Shown here: positions 29,979 through 39,292 of the stretch, one piece after another
Layout of the letters: each line of letters begins with the position of its first letter
Position numbering within the stretch: the first letter of the stretch is position 1
NCBI GenBank assembly: GCA_963702935.1
Contig: OY969772.1
Span: forward strand, 4,216,001-4,280,000
Length of the DNA: 64,000 bases
Source: DAOTWA01 sp963702935
GTDB lineage: Bacteria > Chloroflexota > Anaerolineae > Anaerolineales > Anaerolineaceae
Direction: 5' to 3'
The notes under the pieces: model-generated
What the model was told of the DNA's origin: nothing
The model's input: the letters and a program-made list of their open reading frames with translations, nothing else
The model's database searches: none
Translations under genes and position numbers: made by a program

Positions 29979-31571
29979 TTAAACGGGGAACCAGACGGTA
30001 AACGTGCTGCCTTTCCCGGGTGAGCTTTGCGCAGTGATGCGTCCTTCGTGGGCGGCCACGATCGTATGGCTGACCCACAGCCCCAGCCCGGTGCCCCTGG
30101 GCTTGGTCGAGATAAAAGGCTCAAAGATATGCTCGATCACATCGGGAGGAATCCCCTTCCCGGTATCGGCGAAACACACCTGGAGCCATCTTCCCCGATC
30201 CTTGACGACTTTTATGCTAATCTTGAGAGTGCCGCCTGAAGGCATGGCATCCACAGCATTCAACAACAGGTTTAAGAATACCTGCTTGATTTGACTCTCG
30301 TACGCGCTGATGGCCGGGATGCTCTTTCCAAAATCCAATTCGACTTTTACATTTGCCGCCTGTAAGCGCTTGGCGTAGAGATTCAGCATGTCTTCCATCA
30401 GCTCAGGCACGTCGACCTTGGTGCGCGTTCCTTGCGCCGGACGTTGAAAATCCAGGATCCCTTGCAAAATGCCGGTAAGCCGTTCCATTTCCTGGCGCGC
30501 CAACGTCAGGTATTTGGATACATTTTCCGGCTCACCGGCAGTGGCTTGCGCCCTTTCCAGGCAGCCCTGAATCGCCTGAAGCGGGTTATTCACCTCATGC
30601 GCGACAGAAGTAGCCATACGGCCCATGATCGTGAGCTTGTCAGCCTGTAAAAGCTGCGCGCGCATGGCCTTTTCCTGCGCCAGGACGTTTGCGAGGTCGC
30701 GATAAAGGCGCGCGTTCTGGATGGCAACCGCAGCGTGGGCGGCAAATGCTTGCAGAATGTGCTTGGTTTCCTCCGTGAAGAAATTGAGCTTGTCGCTATC
30801 CACGTTCAAGAAACCGATGATTTGCTGCTCGACCATTAACGGCGCTGAAGCATAGGAACGCACCCATTCCCATCCACTCGTGACCACCCAGCCCGGGAAT
30901 TCTTGCACGTTTGGAATCACCAGGGGCTGTTTGGTTCGCATCATCTGTTGCAGGGTGCGGAGAGTAAGCGGCAGATCCTGGACGTATTCCAGATTCTTGC
31001 CATCTGGCGAGCCTGTGCTTTCCCGGCATTGAACCACGTAGGCCGACTCTCCTTTAATCAACAAGACGTTCACCGTCCGGCAGGGGACGACGCGTAAGAG
31101 CTGATCCAGGATGAGCTCCAAGACTTTTTCCAGATCGAGGCTCAAATTAAAGGAGAAAGCTGCTTCTTCTAACGCCTCCGCCAGTAAGCGCTGGCTCTTC
31201 TCCTGCTGATACAGGCGGGCATTCTTGATGGCAATGGCCGCTTCTGTTCCCAGGCTGCTCAACAGAGACTCGTCCTTCGCAGAAAAGGCGCCCCTTATCA
31301 CACTAGTGACGCTGATCGTCCCAAAACAATTCGTGCCGCGCCCAACCGGCGCGACCAGTAAAGAGCGCATGTTGGTTTCGACGTCCCTTACCAGGCAGCG
31401 CGCATCCTCATAGACGTCCTCGACGTTGATGATAATGTTATTTTCGATGGCCTGGCCGGCTACCCCTTCCCCTGGGCGCATGTCCAGGCCCGACGTATCC
31501 GGTTGGACAATGCCATGCACCGCCACCGGCTGGAGCACCTGCCTGTTTTCGTCGAACAAATGGATGACCAC
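29979..31571 (-). CDS. Sensor histidine kinase, main part after frameshift: GAF-GAF-HisKA-HATPase
   Basis: 530 residues in this frame, continuing the gene begun at 32250. The first GAF-type domain (VVIHLFDENRQVLQPVAVHG to AAIAIKNARLYQQE) is followed by a second GAF domain (about 165-300, ending AAVAIQNARLYRDL). The dimerisation box has the phosphorylatable His in VAHEVNNPLQAI. The ATPase carries N-box QVFLNLLLNAVDAMP, G1 FADTGKGIPP, F-box EPFISTKPRGTGLGL and a final G2 region. No membrane segment is seen, so it should sense a cytoplasmic signal. The frame joins the upstream part near 31600 through one extra G. Confidence 0.9.
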   Translation of the reverse strand: MVIHLFDENRQVLQPVAVHGIVQPDTSGLDMRPGEGVAGQAIENNIIINVEDVYEDARCLVRDVETNMRSLLVAPVGRGTNCFGTISVTSVIRGAFSAKDESLLSSLGTEAAIAIKNARLYQQEKSQRLLAEALEEAAFSFNLSLDLEKVLELILDQLLRVVPCRTVNVLLIKGESAYVVQCRESTGSPDGKNLEYVQDLPLTLRTLQQMMRTKQPLVIPNVQEFPGWVVTSGWEWVRSYASAPLMVEQQIIGFLNVDSDKLNFFTEETKHILQAFAAHAAVAIQNARLYRDLANVLAQEKAMRAQLLQADKLTIMGRMATSVAHEVNNPLQAIQGCLERAQATAGEPENVSKYLTLARQEMERLTGILQGILDFQRPAQGTRTKVDVPELMEDMLNLYAKRLQAANVKVELDFGKSIPAISAYESQIKQVFLNLLLNAVDAMPSGGTLKISIKVVKDRGRWLQVCFADTGKGIPPDVIEHIFEPFISTKPRGTGLGLWVSHTIVAAHEGRITAQSSPGKGSTFTVWFPV

Positions 31572-32250
31572 GCCGTCTGACTTGGGCAGGATTTGCGAGG
31601 CCGAAATCTACGATCAATTGCAGAATCTCGTCCAGATCAAAGGTCTCAGTCAAAGCGTGGCGGATGGCGTTCATCACCTGATTCTCGCGATATTGGCGCC
31701 GCGACTCTTCGTGCTGGCTGGGAGTGTGGATGGCAATTGCCGCCCACTCCGCGACCGCTTCGAGATTCTCGACCACCCTTTGGTGCTTGCATTCATCCGC
31801 CGGAAGGATTGCCTCCATCAAGCCGATCACCCGCTCGCCAATGCGAATGGGGATCAGCAACGCCGGTCTTTCACCGGGAGTAGCGGCTGCTTCCGTTTTC
31901 GATGGCGCTAAAAGCGACTCCGCCCCAGGCGTAATCAGGTGCGTTTTGCCTGTCCGCAAAACCTGCGCCGCCGGTCCAAGGGAGGCCGGAATTCTATTGC
32001 CCGCCGGCCTGTAAACCTTACCGGCGTGGCAGAGCACCCGGCACTCCAGATCCCCTTGCACCTCGAGCCAGACGGCCAATTTTTCACATCCCGGAAAGAT
32101 TGGGAAGACTTCGGCCAGGATTTTGCCCAGGGCAGTATCGATATCCTCGGCCAGGATGCTGATCTGGCTGATACGCCTTAAAACTTGAATTTCTCGCTCA
32201 CGCGGCGCGCCAGCTTCACTGATTATCCCTGCTTTCCGTAATCTCCCCAT
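31438..32250 (-). CDS. Sensor histidine kinase, N-terminal part before frameshift: GAF domain
   Basis: The gene starts at ATG 32250 (MGRLRKAGIISEAGAPRERE) behind AGGGAAAGGG. About 215 residues form a first GAF-like domain (RRISQISILAEDIDTALGKILAEVF to AEWAAIAIHTPSQHEESRR) and the opening of the next (ALTETFDLDEILQLIVDF). From about base 31602 the frame is wrong (GLANPAQVRRR). Removing one G in GGCC there gives VDFASQILPKSDGVVIHLF and joins the downstream frame exactly. The intact protein would have about 757 residues and three GAF domains. The residues read between 31600 and 31438 in this frame are spurious. Confidence 0.85.
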   Translation of the reverse strand: MGRLRKAGIISEAGAPREREIQVLRRISQISILAEDIDTALGKILAEVFPIFPGCEKLAVWLEVQGDLECRVLCHAGKVYRPAGNRIPASLGPAAQVLRTGKTHLITPGAESLLAPSKTEAAATPGERPALLIPIRIGERVIGLMEAILPADECKHQRVVENLEAVAEWAAIAIHTPSQHEESRRQYRENQVMNAIRHALTETFDLDEILQLIVDFGLANPAQVRRRGHPFVRRKQAGAPAGGGAWHCPTGYVGPGHAPRGRGSRPGHRK

Positions 32251-32424
32251 TGAAAAACCCTTTCCCTACAAACGTTGCCAGGGGTTGTTCCCCCCACAAT
32301 TTGGACAATGACGATCAACAGGTTCGCCTATGATTTTACATGGTTTTCGCAAAAGCAAACAGTCGCAATTATCATCAGTTTGCAAGAGATACCCCTCCAG
32401 ATATTGATTCCTGTCTCGCCAGAT

Positions 32425-32453
32425 TTGCTTCCAACCCCATTCAGGGCTATACT
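32425..32453 (+). promoter_or_regulatory. Candidate promoter of the PIG-L/MFS/GH4/PfkB cluster
   Basis: -35 TTGCTT (32425-32430), a 17-base spacer and -10 TATACT (32448-32453), with a leader of about 60 bases before ATG 32521. It sits in the 270-base divergent gap with the kinase gene. Confidence 0.5.
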
Positions 32454-32520
32454 TTCGGCAAGAGGGAATGCTCCACCGCGGGGAATCCCTGTGCAACCAA
32501 CCTTTGATGCGAGGGAGAGT

Positions 32521-33319
32521 ATGGCCAGGAAAGTGCTCGTGTTTGCTCCGCACCCCGATGATGCGGAATACCATGCCGGCGGCCTGTTAGCCGGGCTGAT
32601 CGAAGAGGGGGCTACCGTGATCCCGGTCACCGTCACGGATGGGCGTTGCGGCTCGTACGAATTAGAGGCCGAGGCGCTGGTGGCTACACGCAGAGAAGAG
32701 GCGCTGAGAGCTGCCCGCGTCCTGGGCATGCAGCCTCCTATCTTCTTGGGCTACCACGATTTCGAGGTCGATACCCTGCCGCCCGGCAAGCTCCGCGCGG
32801 AATTCATTCGCCTGATCCGCGAATACCAGCCTGACGTGGTCGTCGCCGGTGACGCCTTTACTCCTGGCGAGCCCCACCCCGATCACCGCGCCGTGGCCGC
32901 GGCGGCTTCAGACGCCATTCTGTACGCCGGCCTCCCACGAGTGCACCCGGAACAACTGGAAGGGGGCTTGCAGCCACACGTCGTACAAGAGAAATACTAC
33001 TTTTCCGAATACCCCGCCGCTGCCAATCAAGATCGTCGATATCAGCGCCACGATCCAGAAGAAGCTGGCCGCTCTGGCAGAGCACAAGAGCCAGGTGATC
33101 TTCTTGACCGAGGGGCTGTTCAGGGAAGCAGCGCTGGCCGGAATCGATCCTTCGGCGTTGCCCGAGGGCCTGGCCTCTGATTACCAGGCCGCCTTCAATT
33201 GGGGAATGCTCGCCAGCGCCGCCGAGGTCGGACGCGCCGCCGGCGTAGCTTATGGGGAGGCCTACCGCTACGTGCGTTTTCATCCCCTGGTCGAAGCCTT
33301 GTTAGGCCAGGCGGCATGA
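32521..33319 (+). CDS. PIG-L/LmbE-family deacetylase (one apparent frameshift)
   Basis: About 265 residues once one base is removed. The start is ATG 32521 after GAGGGAG. Zn-binding and catalytic motifs are FAPHPDDAEYHAGG (His and Asp-Asp) and GEPHPDHRAVA (second His). The family removes N-acetyl groups from sugars such as GlcNAc derivatives or diacetylchitobiose. The reading frame breaks at CCCC near 33017: deleting one C turns YPAAANQ into YPPLPIKIVDIS, and the frame then continues to 33319 (LAEHKSQVIFLTE to VEALLGQAA). It leads a four-gene sugar cluster, which supports an N-acetyl sugar substrate. Confidence 0.85.
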
Positions 33320-33395
33320 TCTTGACCTGTCGATCGATTGGAGAAATCCCCCCAACTTTCCACCCGCAGAATTCCATTCCAGAGGAGAATACACC

Positions 33396-34715
33396 ATGCA
33401 ATCGCAATCATCCGGGAAATATCGATGGTTCGTTGTGGCCGTCTTCTTTATCTTTATGCTCCTCCACCAATCCGACAAACTACTCATCGGGCCGCTCACC
33501 ACAAACATTATGGATACCTTCCATATTACCCAGACCCAGATGGGAGCCGTGTTCACCGGCGCGCTGATCGTCGGAGCCATCTTCTACCCCTTGTGGGGCT
33601 ACCTCTACGACCGTTTTGCCCGCGCGAAATTGCTGGCCCTGGCTTCTTTCATTTGGGGGGCCACCACCTGGATCAGCGCCATTGCCCCCACCTACCCGCT
33701 CTTCCTGGCCACGCGCGCCTCCACCGGGATCGACAACTCCAGCTATCCCGGCCTGTACAGCCTGATCGCCGATTACTTCCATCCCAGGGTACGCGGAAAG
33801 GTTTACGGGCTGCTGCAATTGACCATGCCCCTGGGGTACCTGTTGGGAATGCTTCTGGCGCTGATGCTGGGCGGCGTGATCGGCTGGCGGGCAGTCTTCT
33901 ATCTCACCGGCTCCCTGGGAATCGTCCTGTCCGTCCTCATCTTCTTCGGAGTAAAGGAAGCCCCGCGCGGCAAGAGCGAGCCTGAGCTGGAGGGTCTCAG
34001 CGAGGTGGGCGTTTACCGCTTCGACTGGAAGATCGCCCGCGACCTGTTCAAGAAGCGCAGCTTGCTATTGATCTTCGTCCAGGGCTTTTTCGGTGTCTTT
34101 CCCTGGAACGTGATCACCTACTGGTTCTTCGCTTACCTGGAAAAAGAGCGCGGCTACGCTCAGGACTCCATCCTCATCACCATGGTGCCCACCGTTTTGA
34201 TCCTGGCGGCAGGTTACCCGCTGGGCGGCGCGCTGGGCGACTGGCTCTTCAAGCGCACCCCGCGCGGGCGGATCATCGTCAGCACGATCGGCGTCCTGGT
34301 CGGAGCAGTCTTGCTATGGTTCACCATGGGTGTGCCGGTTGCCAACCAAACCGGCTTCATGATCTTGCTGGGGCTGACCGCCTTGTTCATTCCCTTTGCT
34401 TCTCCTAACGTCGTCTCTACCGTGTACGACATCACCCTGCCCGAGATCCGCAGCACGGCCTACGCCACCGAAAGCTTCATCGAATCGGCCGGCGCCGCCC
34501 TGGCTCCCTTGCTGGCCGGTTACATCGCCGACCTGTCCTCCCTCAAGAACGCCATCCTGCTCATCTGCATCAGCACCTGGATCTTGTGCGCCATCTTCTT
34601 CGCCATTACCGCCTATCTCGTCCCGGAGGACATCAAGACCCTGCGCAAACAGATGCAGGAACGCGCCGACCTGGAACAGGGCAAAGCCGCCTTGCAGGGT
34701 GCACCTTTAAGTTGA
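33396..34715 (+). CDS. MFS transporter, probably for a sugar or amino sugar
   Basis: 439 residues and about twelve membrane segments. It starts at ATG 33396 after GAGGAGA. MFS motif A is WGYLYDRFARAKLL, and a second-half copy is GGALGDWLFKRTPRGR. The family looks like the anion/carbohydrate:cation symporter branch (PGLYSLIADYFHPRVRGKVYGLLQ). The GH4 gene follows after 13 bases, so uptake of that enzyme's substrate is the natural reading. No PTS components are present, which matters because many GH4 enzymes act on phosphorylated sugars. Confidence 0.88.
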   Translation: MQSQSSGKYRWFVVAVFFIFMLLHQSDKLLIGPLTTNIMDTFHITQTQMGAVFTGALIVGAIFYPLWGYLYDRFARAKLLALASFIWGATTWISAIAPTYPLFLATRASTGIDNSSYPGLYSLIADYFHPRVRGKVYGLLQLTMPLGYLLGMLLALMLGGVIGWRAVFYLTGSLGIVLSVLIFFGVKEAPRGKSEPELEGLSEVGVYRFDWKIARDLFKKRSLLLIFVQGFFGVFPWNVITYWFFAYLEKERGYAQDSILITMVPTVLILAAGYPLGGALGDWLFKRTPRGRIIVSTIGVLVGAVLLWFTMGVPVANQTGFMILLGLTALFIPFASPNVVSTVYDITLPEIRSTAYATESFIESAGAALAPLLAGYIADLSSLKNAILLICISTWILCAIFFAITAYLVPEDIKTLRKQMQERADLEQGKAALQGAPLS

Positions 34716-34728
34716 GAGGTTATTTATT

Positions 34729-36099
34729 ATGAAGATTGCTATCCTGGGGGCCGCCGGGGTACGGACTCCCCTGATCGTCAAAGAAATGGCCGGCCGCCAA
34801 CCCGGTTTGGGGTTGACCGAGCTGGCCTTGATGGACATCGATGCCGAACGGTTAGAATTGATTGGGGCGTTGACTGCCCCTTTGGAAATGGAAGGCCGGC
34901 TCGGATTTAAGATCACGCGCACCACCGATGCCCGTGAAGCCTTGGCCGGGGCCGATTACGTGATCACCACCTTTCGCGTGGGCGGCATCCAATCCCGCGT
35001 CATCGACGAGCGCGTGCCCCTAGGCTATGGCATCCTCGGCCAGGAGACGACCGGCCCCGGCGGTTTCGCCATGGGCATGCGCACGATTCCCGTTTTACTT
35101 CACTACATCGACTGGATGCGCGAGCTTTGCCCGCAAGCCTGGCTGGTCAACTTTGCCAACCCGGCCGGCATGAACGCCGAAGCCGCCTTGCGCGCCGCAA
35201 ATTGGCCGCGCGCCGTTGGCATCTGCGACGCTCCCTCCAGTATGCACCAGGTGGCGGCTTCCCTTTTACGGGCGGATCCCCGGGAAGTAACCCTGGATTA
35301 TTTCGGCTTGAACCACCTGGGGTGGGTGCGCTCGGTGTTCTACCGGAGTGAAAACCTGCTGCCCATGTTCATGAGCTTCATCCGCCAGTCCGGAGGGCTG
35401 CCGGAAGTGCCCTTCTCCATGGAGCTGCTCGACTCGCTGGGAATGATCCCCAACGAATACCTGTATTACTATTACTACAGCCGCCAGGCCGTCCGTAATA
35501 TTCTGGCGGCGGAGAAGACCCGCGGCGAGCACATCGCGGCCTGGAACGCGGCCCTTTTCGCCGAATTGAAGCGCTGTTACGATGCCGAAGACCCCGAAGC
35601 CATGCTGGCCGCTTACCAGGCCTACCTAGAGCAGCGCGGGCAGACCTACATGGCCGCTGAAACAGGCCACCAGCCCAACCTGAGCACGCCGGTCTCTTCC
35701 CTGATCCAGGCCAACGAAGGCGGGGGTTACGCCGGGGTAGCCCTCGATTTGATCGAAGCTCTCAACGGCGGCGAGCCTAAAAGAATGGTGCTCAACATTC
35801 AGAATAAGGGCGCCATCGCCGGCATGGACGCCGGGGACGTGGTCGAGATTCCCGCCTCCGTTACCAAGGGCTCTATCCAGCCCCTGGCGGTGGGGAGCAT
35901 CCCGGATCATTGCCTGGGCCTGATGAAGCAGGTCAAGGTCTACGAGAGGCTCACGATCGCGGCGGCGCTGGAAGGCTCCTATAACCAGGCCCTCCAGGCC
36001 CTGACCCTCCATCCCTTGGTCGCGGACGAAAGCCTGGCCAGGGCCATTCTGGACGACTATCGCCGCCGGCACGGCGAGTTTTTCCCCGAGCTGAAATAA
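34729..36099 (+). CDS. Glycoside hydrolase family 4 (6-phospho-beta-glucosidase-like)
   Basis: 456 residues. The N-terminal Rossmann start is KIAILGAAGVRTPLIVKEM, with a conserved Asp after beta-2 (ALMDIDAERL) for NAD. Family 4 landmarks are TFRVGGIQSRVIDERVPLGYG, GQETTGPGGFAMGMRTIPV, LVNFANPAGM, GICDAP (metal Cys) and LDYFGLNHLGW (metal His). GH4 enzymes use NAD+, Mn2+ and a redox elimination mechanism. Many require 6-phosphosugars, but some act on unphosphorylated ones; without a PTS nearby, this one cannot be decided. The PfkB kinase gene begins two bases after its stop. Confidence 0.9.
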   Translation: MKIAILGAAGVRTPLIVKEMAGRQPGLGLTELALMDIDAERLELIGALTAPLEMEGRLGFKITRTTDAREALAGADYVITTFRVGGIQSRVIDERVPLGYGILGQETTGPGGFAMGMRTIPVLLHYIDWMRELCPQAWLVNFANPAGMNAEAALRAANWPRAVGICDAPSSMHQVAASLLRADPREVTLDYFGLNHLGWVRSVFYRSENLLPMFMSFIRQSGGLPEVPFSMELLDSLGMIPNEYLYYYYYSRQAVRNILAAEKTRGEHIAAWNAALFAELKRCYDAEDPEAMLAAYQAYLEQRGQTYMAAETGHQPNLSTPVSSLIQANEGGGYAGVALDLIEALNGGEPKRMVLNIQNKGAIAGMDAGDVVEIPASVTKGSIQPLAVGSIPDHCLGLMKQVKVYERLTIAAALEGSYNQALQALTLHPLVADESLARAILDDYRRRHGEFFPELK

Positions 36100-36100
36100 G

Positions 36101-37018
36101 ATGACGCCTACTTACGATGTAATCGTCGCCGGGGATTATTGCCTGGATCTGATCTTTACAGGTCTGCCCAAGCTGCCGGCGCTTGGCGAGGAGATCTTCA
36201 GCACCGGCTTCGAGATGCTCCCCGGCGGTTCTTACAATACCGCCGTCGCCATGCACCGCCTGGAGATGAAAGTGGGTTGGGCGGCGGATTTCGGGACGGA
36301 CGGTTTCAGCAACCTGGTGCACGAGCTGTCCGTCAGAGAAGGCCTGGACACCTCGTTATTCGTCCAGCACGACCAATCCCTGCGCCACATCACCGTGGCG
36401 GCCTCTTATCCCCACGAGCGGGCCTTCATCAGCTTCATGGACCCCAGCCCTGCGGTGCCGGCCGCCGTGAAAGCCCTGGCCATCGCCACGGCAAAGATCT
36501 TTTACGTCCCCGGCCTTTACTATGGCAGCGCCTTCGAGGTCGCGCTGTCTTTGATCCGCCTCAAGCGCATGAAGCTCGTCATGGACGGCAACCTGCCCGA
36601 GAAGACCACCCTGCAAAACTCGCAGGTGAAACGCTCCATACAGAGCGTGGACATCTTCATGCCCAACGCGGACGAAGCGCGCCTGCTCACCGGCGAAAAT
36701 GAGCTTCCGGACGCGATCCGCAAGCTGGGAGAGCTTTGCCGGCTCGTGGTAGTCAAAGACGGGCCGCGAGGGGCTTATGGCCTGCAAGATGGCAACCTGG
36801 TGCACGCCGAGGCGTTGCCGGTCAAGGTACTGGATACCACCGGCGCAGGAGATTGCTTCAACGCCGGCTTTATCAAAGCCTGGCTGGCAGGGGCCAGGTT
36901 AGAGGAATGCCTGAAGTGGGGCAATATCGTCGGCGGGCTTTCCACGCAGGCCGCCGGCGGCACCGGGCGCAAGATCAGCCTGAAAGACGTCGAGCAATAT
37001 CTGGGCCAGGAGGCTTGA
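36101..37018 (+). CDS. PfkB-family carbohydrate kinase
   Basis: 305 residues. It starts at ATG 36101, immediately after the GH4 stop. The ribokinase fold shows AGDYCLDLIF at the start, PGGSYNTAVAMHRLEM (substrate loop with GG) and MPNADEARLLTG. The PfkB signature with catalytic Asp is DTTGAGDCFNAGFIKAWL. It would phosphorylate the sugar released by GH4 or deacetylase action. The exact sugar cannot be told from sequence. Confidence 0.92.
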   Translation: MTPTYDVIVAGDYCLDLIFTGLPKLPALGEEIFSTGFEMLPGGSYNTAVAMHRLEMKVGWAADFGTDGFSNLVHELSVREGLDTSLFVQHDQSLRHITVAASYPHERAFISFMDPSPAVPAAVKALAIATAKIFYVPGLYYGSAFEVALSLIRLKRMKLVMDGNLPEKTTLQNSQVKRSIQSVDIFMPNADEARLLTGENELPDAIRKLGELCRLVVVKDGPRGAYGLQDGNLVHAEALPVKVLDTTGAGDCFNAGFIKAWLAGARLEECLKWGNIVGGLSTQAAGGTGRKISLKDVEQYLGQEA

Positions 37019-37092
37019 GGCGCTTCGTTAATCCGGGATTAAGTCGCCCGTGCTAAAGTAAGCATACTTCTTAGGATGGGAATTAGGGACCG

Positions 37093-38052
37093 ATGAAATT
37101 GACCTCTTTCGCAAAATTTAGCTGGGCCGCTCTCTTCTATACTTTGCTCGTGATCCTGTGGGGCGCCTACGTGCGTGCATCCGGCTCGGGAGCCGGCTGT
37201 GGAGCCCACTGGCCGCTCTGCAACGGGGCGGTCATCCCACAGGCGGCGCAAGTGCAGACCATGATCGAGTTTACGCATCGCGTGATGAGCGGGCTGACCT
37301 TGCTGCTTTCAGCCGGCCTATTCTATTGGTCGCGGCGCGCTTTCGGCAAAGGCGACCGGGTGCGCCTGGGCGCGGCCCTGGTGCTGATATTCACGCTAAC
37401 CGAGGCCCTGGTCGGCGCGGCTTTAGTGCTTTTCGAGCTGGTCGCCGGCGACACGTCCGTGACGCGCGCCGTGGTCATCGCCGTGCACCTGGTGAATACC
37501 TTCCTGTTGCTGGCCTCGCTGACCCTGACGGCCTGGTGGGCTTCGGGTGGGGCCCCGCTGCGCCTGCGCGGACAGGGCGCCCTGGGCCGGCTGCTGGGGA
37601 TCGCCTGGGTCGCGGCCATCTTGCTGGGCGCCAGCGGCGCGGTGACCGCCTTAGGGGACACGCTGTTCCCGGCCAGCTCCCTGGCGCAAGGCATGCAGCA
37701 AGATTTTTCACCGGCAGCCAGCTTCCTGATCCGGCTGAGGGTGATTCACCCCTTGATTGCGGTGAGCCTGGCCGTTTACGTCACGGGCGTGGCCGTATTT
37801 GCGGCCAAACGCCGCCAGAGCGCCGAGGTGCGGCGTTACGCGACGGGCCTGGTGGCCTTGTTCTTCTTGCAGCTTGGCCTGGGGGCGCTGAACGTCTACC
37901 TGCTCGCCCCGATGTGGATGCAAATGATCCACCTTCTCACCGCGGACCTGGTGTGGATCGGGTTGGTGCTCTTGAGCGCTGCCGCACTCAAAGACCCGGG
38001 GCTATCCACACAAGCGGGTCTCGTCCCCACCGGCGTCATGGCCACGGAATAA
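37093..38052 (+). CDS. ctaA: Heme A synthase CtaA/COX15
   Basis: 319 residues with eight predicted membrane helices. Four heme-ligating His sites are present: EFTHRVMSG, IAVHLVNTF, RVIHPLIAV and QMIHLLTADLVW. An extracytoplasmic Cys pair is seen in GCGAHWPLC, as in Bacillus-type CtaA. It converts heme O to heme A for aa3-type oxidases. No oxidase or ctaB gene lies in this window, so its partner genes are elsewhere. An aerobic chain linking the act operon to an aa3 oxidase is inferred. Confidence 0.93.
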   Translation: MKLTSFAKFSWAALFYTLLVILWGAYVRASGSGAGCGAHWPLCNGAVIPQAAQVQTMIEFTHRVMSGLTLLLSAGLFYWSRRAFGKGDRVRLGAALVLIFTLTEALVGAALVLFELVAGDTSVTRAVVIAVHLVNTFLLLASLTLTAWWASGGAPLRLRGQGALGRLLGIAWVAAILLGASGAVTALGDTLFPASSLAQGMQQDFSPAASFLIRLRVIHPLIAVSLAVYVTGVAVFAAKRRQSAEVRRYATGLVALFFLQLGLGALNVYLLAPMWMQMIHLLTADLVWIGLVLLSAAALKDPGLSTQAGLVPTGVMATE

Positions 38053-38080
38053 AAAACGACCTGGCTTACTCTCCAGGTCG
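38050..38080 (-). terminator. Rho-independent terminator for the SDR gene
   Basis: CGACCTGG (38057-38064) and CCAGGTCG (38073-38080) form a perfect 8-bp stem. Read on the minus strand it is followed by TTTTTTATT, so it ends transcripts from the SDR operon. It may also stop ctaA, whose stop codon it touches. Confidence 0.8.
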
Positions 38081-38126
38081 CTGATCTTGGCGGCTTCCTC
38101 AAAAAACCTTGGCGCCCCTTTGCATC

Positions 38127-38960
38127 TCAACTACCGGCGGCTTTCTTCTTCCGCGCCTGCGTCACCATCCTATCCATGATCGGGTAGATCAGGTCTCCCA
38201 CCAGGCCGCTCAAGCGGTAGTACAGCTTGCTCTCGAATCCCGGCTTGATGGTGTATTTTCCCCGCGCCACGCCGCGCAAGATGTCGTCGGCCACCGTATC
38301 GGCAGACATGGCCTTGGCGCTCCCGGAGATTTCCCGGGTCTCGGCTGGCTTGAACTGGTCCTCGTATTCGAGCTGGGGTGTCTCGGTATCCGGCGGAAAG
38401 ACGACGGAGACCTGGATGCCTAAGGGCTTCATCTCGGCGCGCAGCACGTCTGAAAATCCACGCACTGCATATTTCGAGGCGCCATAGGCGCTATACCCAA
38501 ACACTCCCAGGTAGCCCGCCATAGAAGAGATATTGACGATGCGCCCCGACCGGCGCTGGATCATTCCCGGCACGATGGCCTTGGTCACGTACACCGTGCC
38601 GAAGTAATTCACTTTCATCATCCAATCGAAGATGGACAGGTCCAGCTTCTCAAAATACCCGGGGTGGGCCACCCCGGCCGAATTGACCAATAAATCAGGG
38701 ACGCCTGTCTCGCTCATGAAGCTGGAGAGCTGCTTGGTCACCTGCTCGGCATCCGTGACGTCCACCTCGATGACGCCGCACTTCTGCGGCGGGTTAACCT
38801 GCGCGGATTTCACCTGATCCAGCGCCGCCGCCAGGCGTTCGTGGTCGCGCGCCAGCAGCCAGACGTGCGCGCCCTGCGCGGCCAGCTTGCGCGCGGTCGC
38901 CAATCCAATTCCGCTGGAACCACCCGTCACCAGCGCCAGCTTGTCACGAAACTCATCCAT
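38127..38960 (-). CDS. Short-chain dehydrogenase/reductase, 3-ketodihydrosphingosine-reductase-like
   Basis: 277 residues. NAD(P)-binding motif TGGSSGIG sits near residues 13-20, NSAGV follows, catalytic Ser is in NISSMAGYLG, and YxxxK is YGASKYAVRG. The stretch VVFPPDTETPQLEYE after the active site is characteristic of the KDSR/TSC10 branch, which reduces 3-ketosphinganine. The C-terminus carries hydrophobic segments (LYYRLSGLVGDLIYPIM). A sphingolipid role would be notable but is inferred. The FmdB-like gene lies 26 bases upstream on the same strand. Confidence 0.88.
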   Translation of the reverse strand: MDEFRDKLALVTGGSSGIGLATARKLAAQGAHVWLLARDHERLAAALDQVKSAQVNPPQKCGVIEVDVTDAEQVTKQLSSFMSETGVPDLLVNSAGVAHPGYFEKLDLSIFDWMMKVNYFGTVYVTKAIVPGMIQRRSGRIVNISSMAGYLGVFGYSAYGASKYAVRGFSDVLRAEMKPLGIQVSVVFPPDTETPQLEYEDQFKPAETREISGSAKAMSADTVADDILRGVARGKYTIKPGFESKLYYRLSGLVGDLIYPIMDRMVTQARKKKAAGS

Positions 38961-38986
38961 ATCCTACCCTCTTAAACAATAATAAA

Positions 38987-39214
38987 TCAGTGATGGGAAC
39001 AGGAGCCGCACGAGCCTCCGCTGCAGCCGCCACATCCACCGCCGGTGCCGGCCACCGCATGGGAGCCGCTGTGCGCGAAGAACACCGACAGGTTGCGCGT
39101 GACGTTCTCTTGATGGCAATGCTTGCACTCGATGGGGGCGTCGGCCTCCTTCATGCAACGTAAAGCTTCGAATTGTGTTCCGCAATCACGGCAGGTATAT
39201 TCGTAAAGAGGCAT
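38987..39214 (-). CDS. FmdB-family zinc-ribbon protein
   Basis: 75 residues. The start MPLYEYTCRDCGTQFE is diagnostic of the FmdB/CxxC zinc-ribbon family, with the second knuckle CKHCHQ. The tail is Gly/Cys-rich (GGGCGGCSGGSCGSCSHH). The function of the family is unclear; it is often annotated as a regulatory protein. It precedes the SDR gene on the same strand. Confidence 0.88.
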   Translation of the reverse strand: MPLYEYTCRDCGTQFEALRCMKEADAPIECKHCHQENVTRNLSVFFAHSGSHAVAGTGGGCGGCSGGSCGSCSHH

Positions 39215-39292
39215 GCTCCACTCTCACTCCAGTTGGAATGACCGTATTGTATCCTCGCTCCTGGAAAGGGTCAATAGATACGAGACGGGCAA

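Noticed and set aside
32275..32520. N-terminal extension of the deacetylase frame
   Set aside because: The PIG-L motif starts at MARKVLVFAPHPDD (32521), which has its own ribosome site. The extension overlaps the predicted promoter and has no family similarity.
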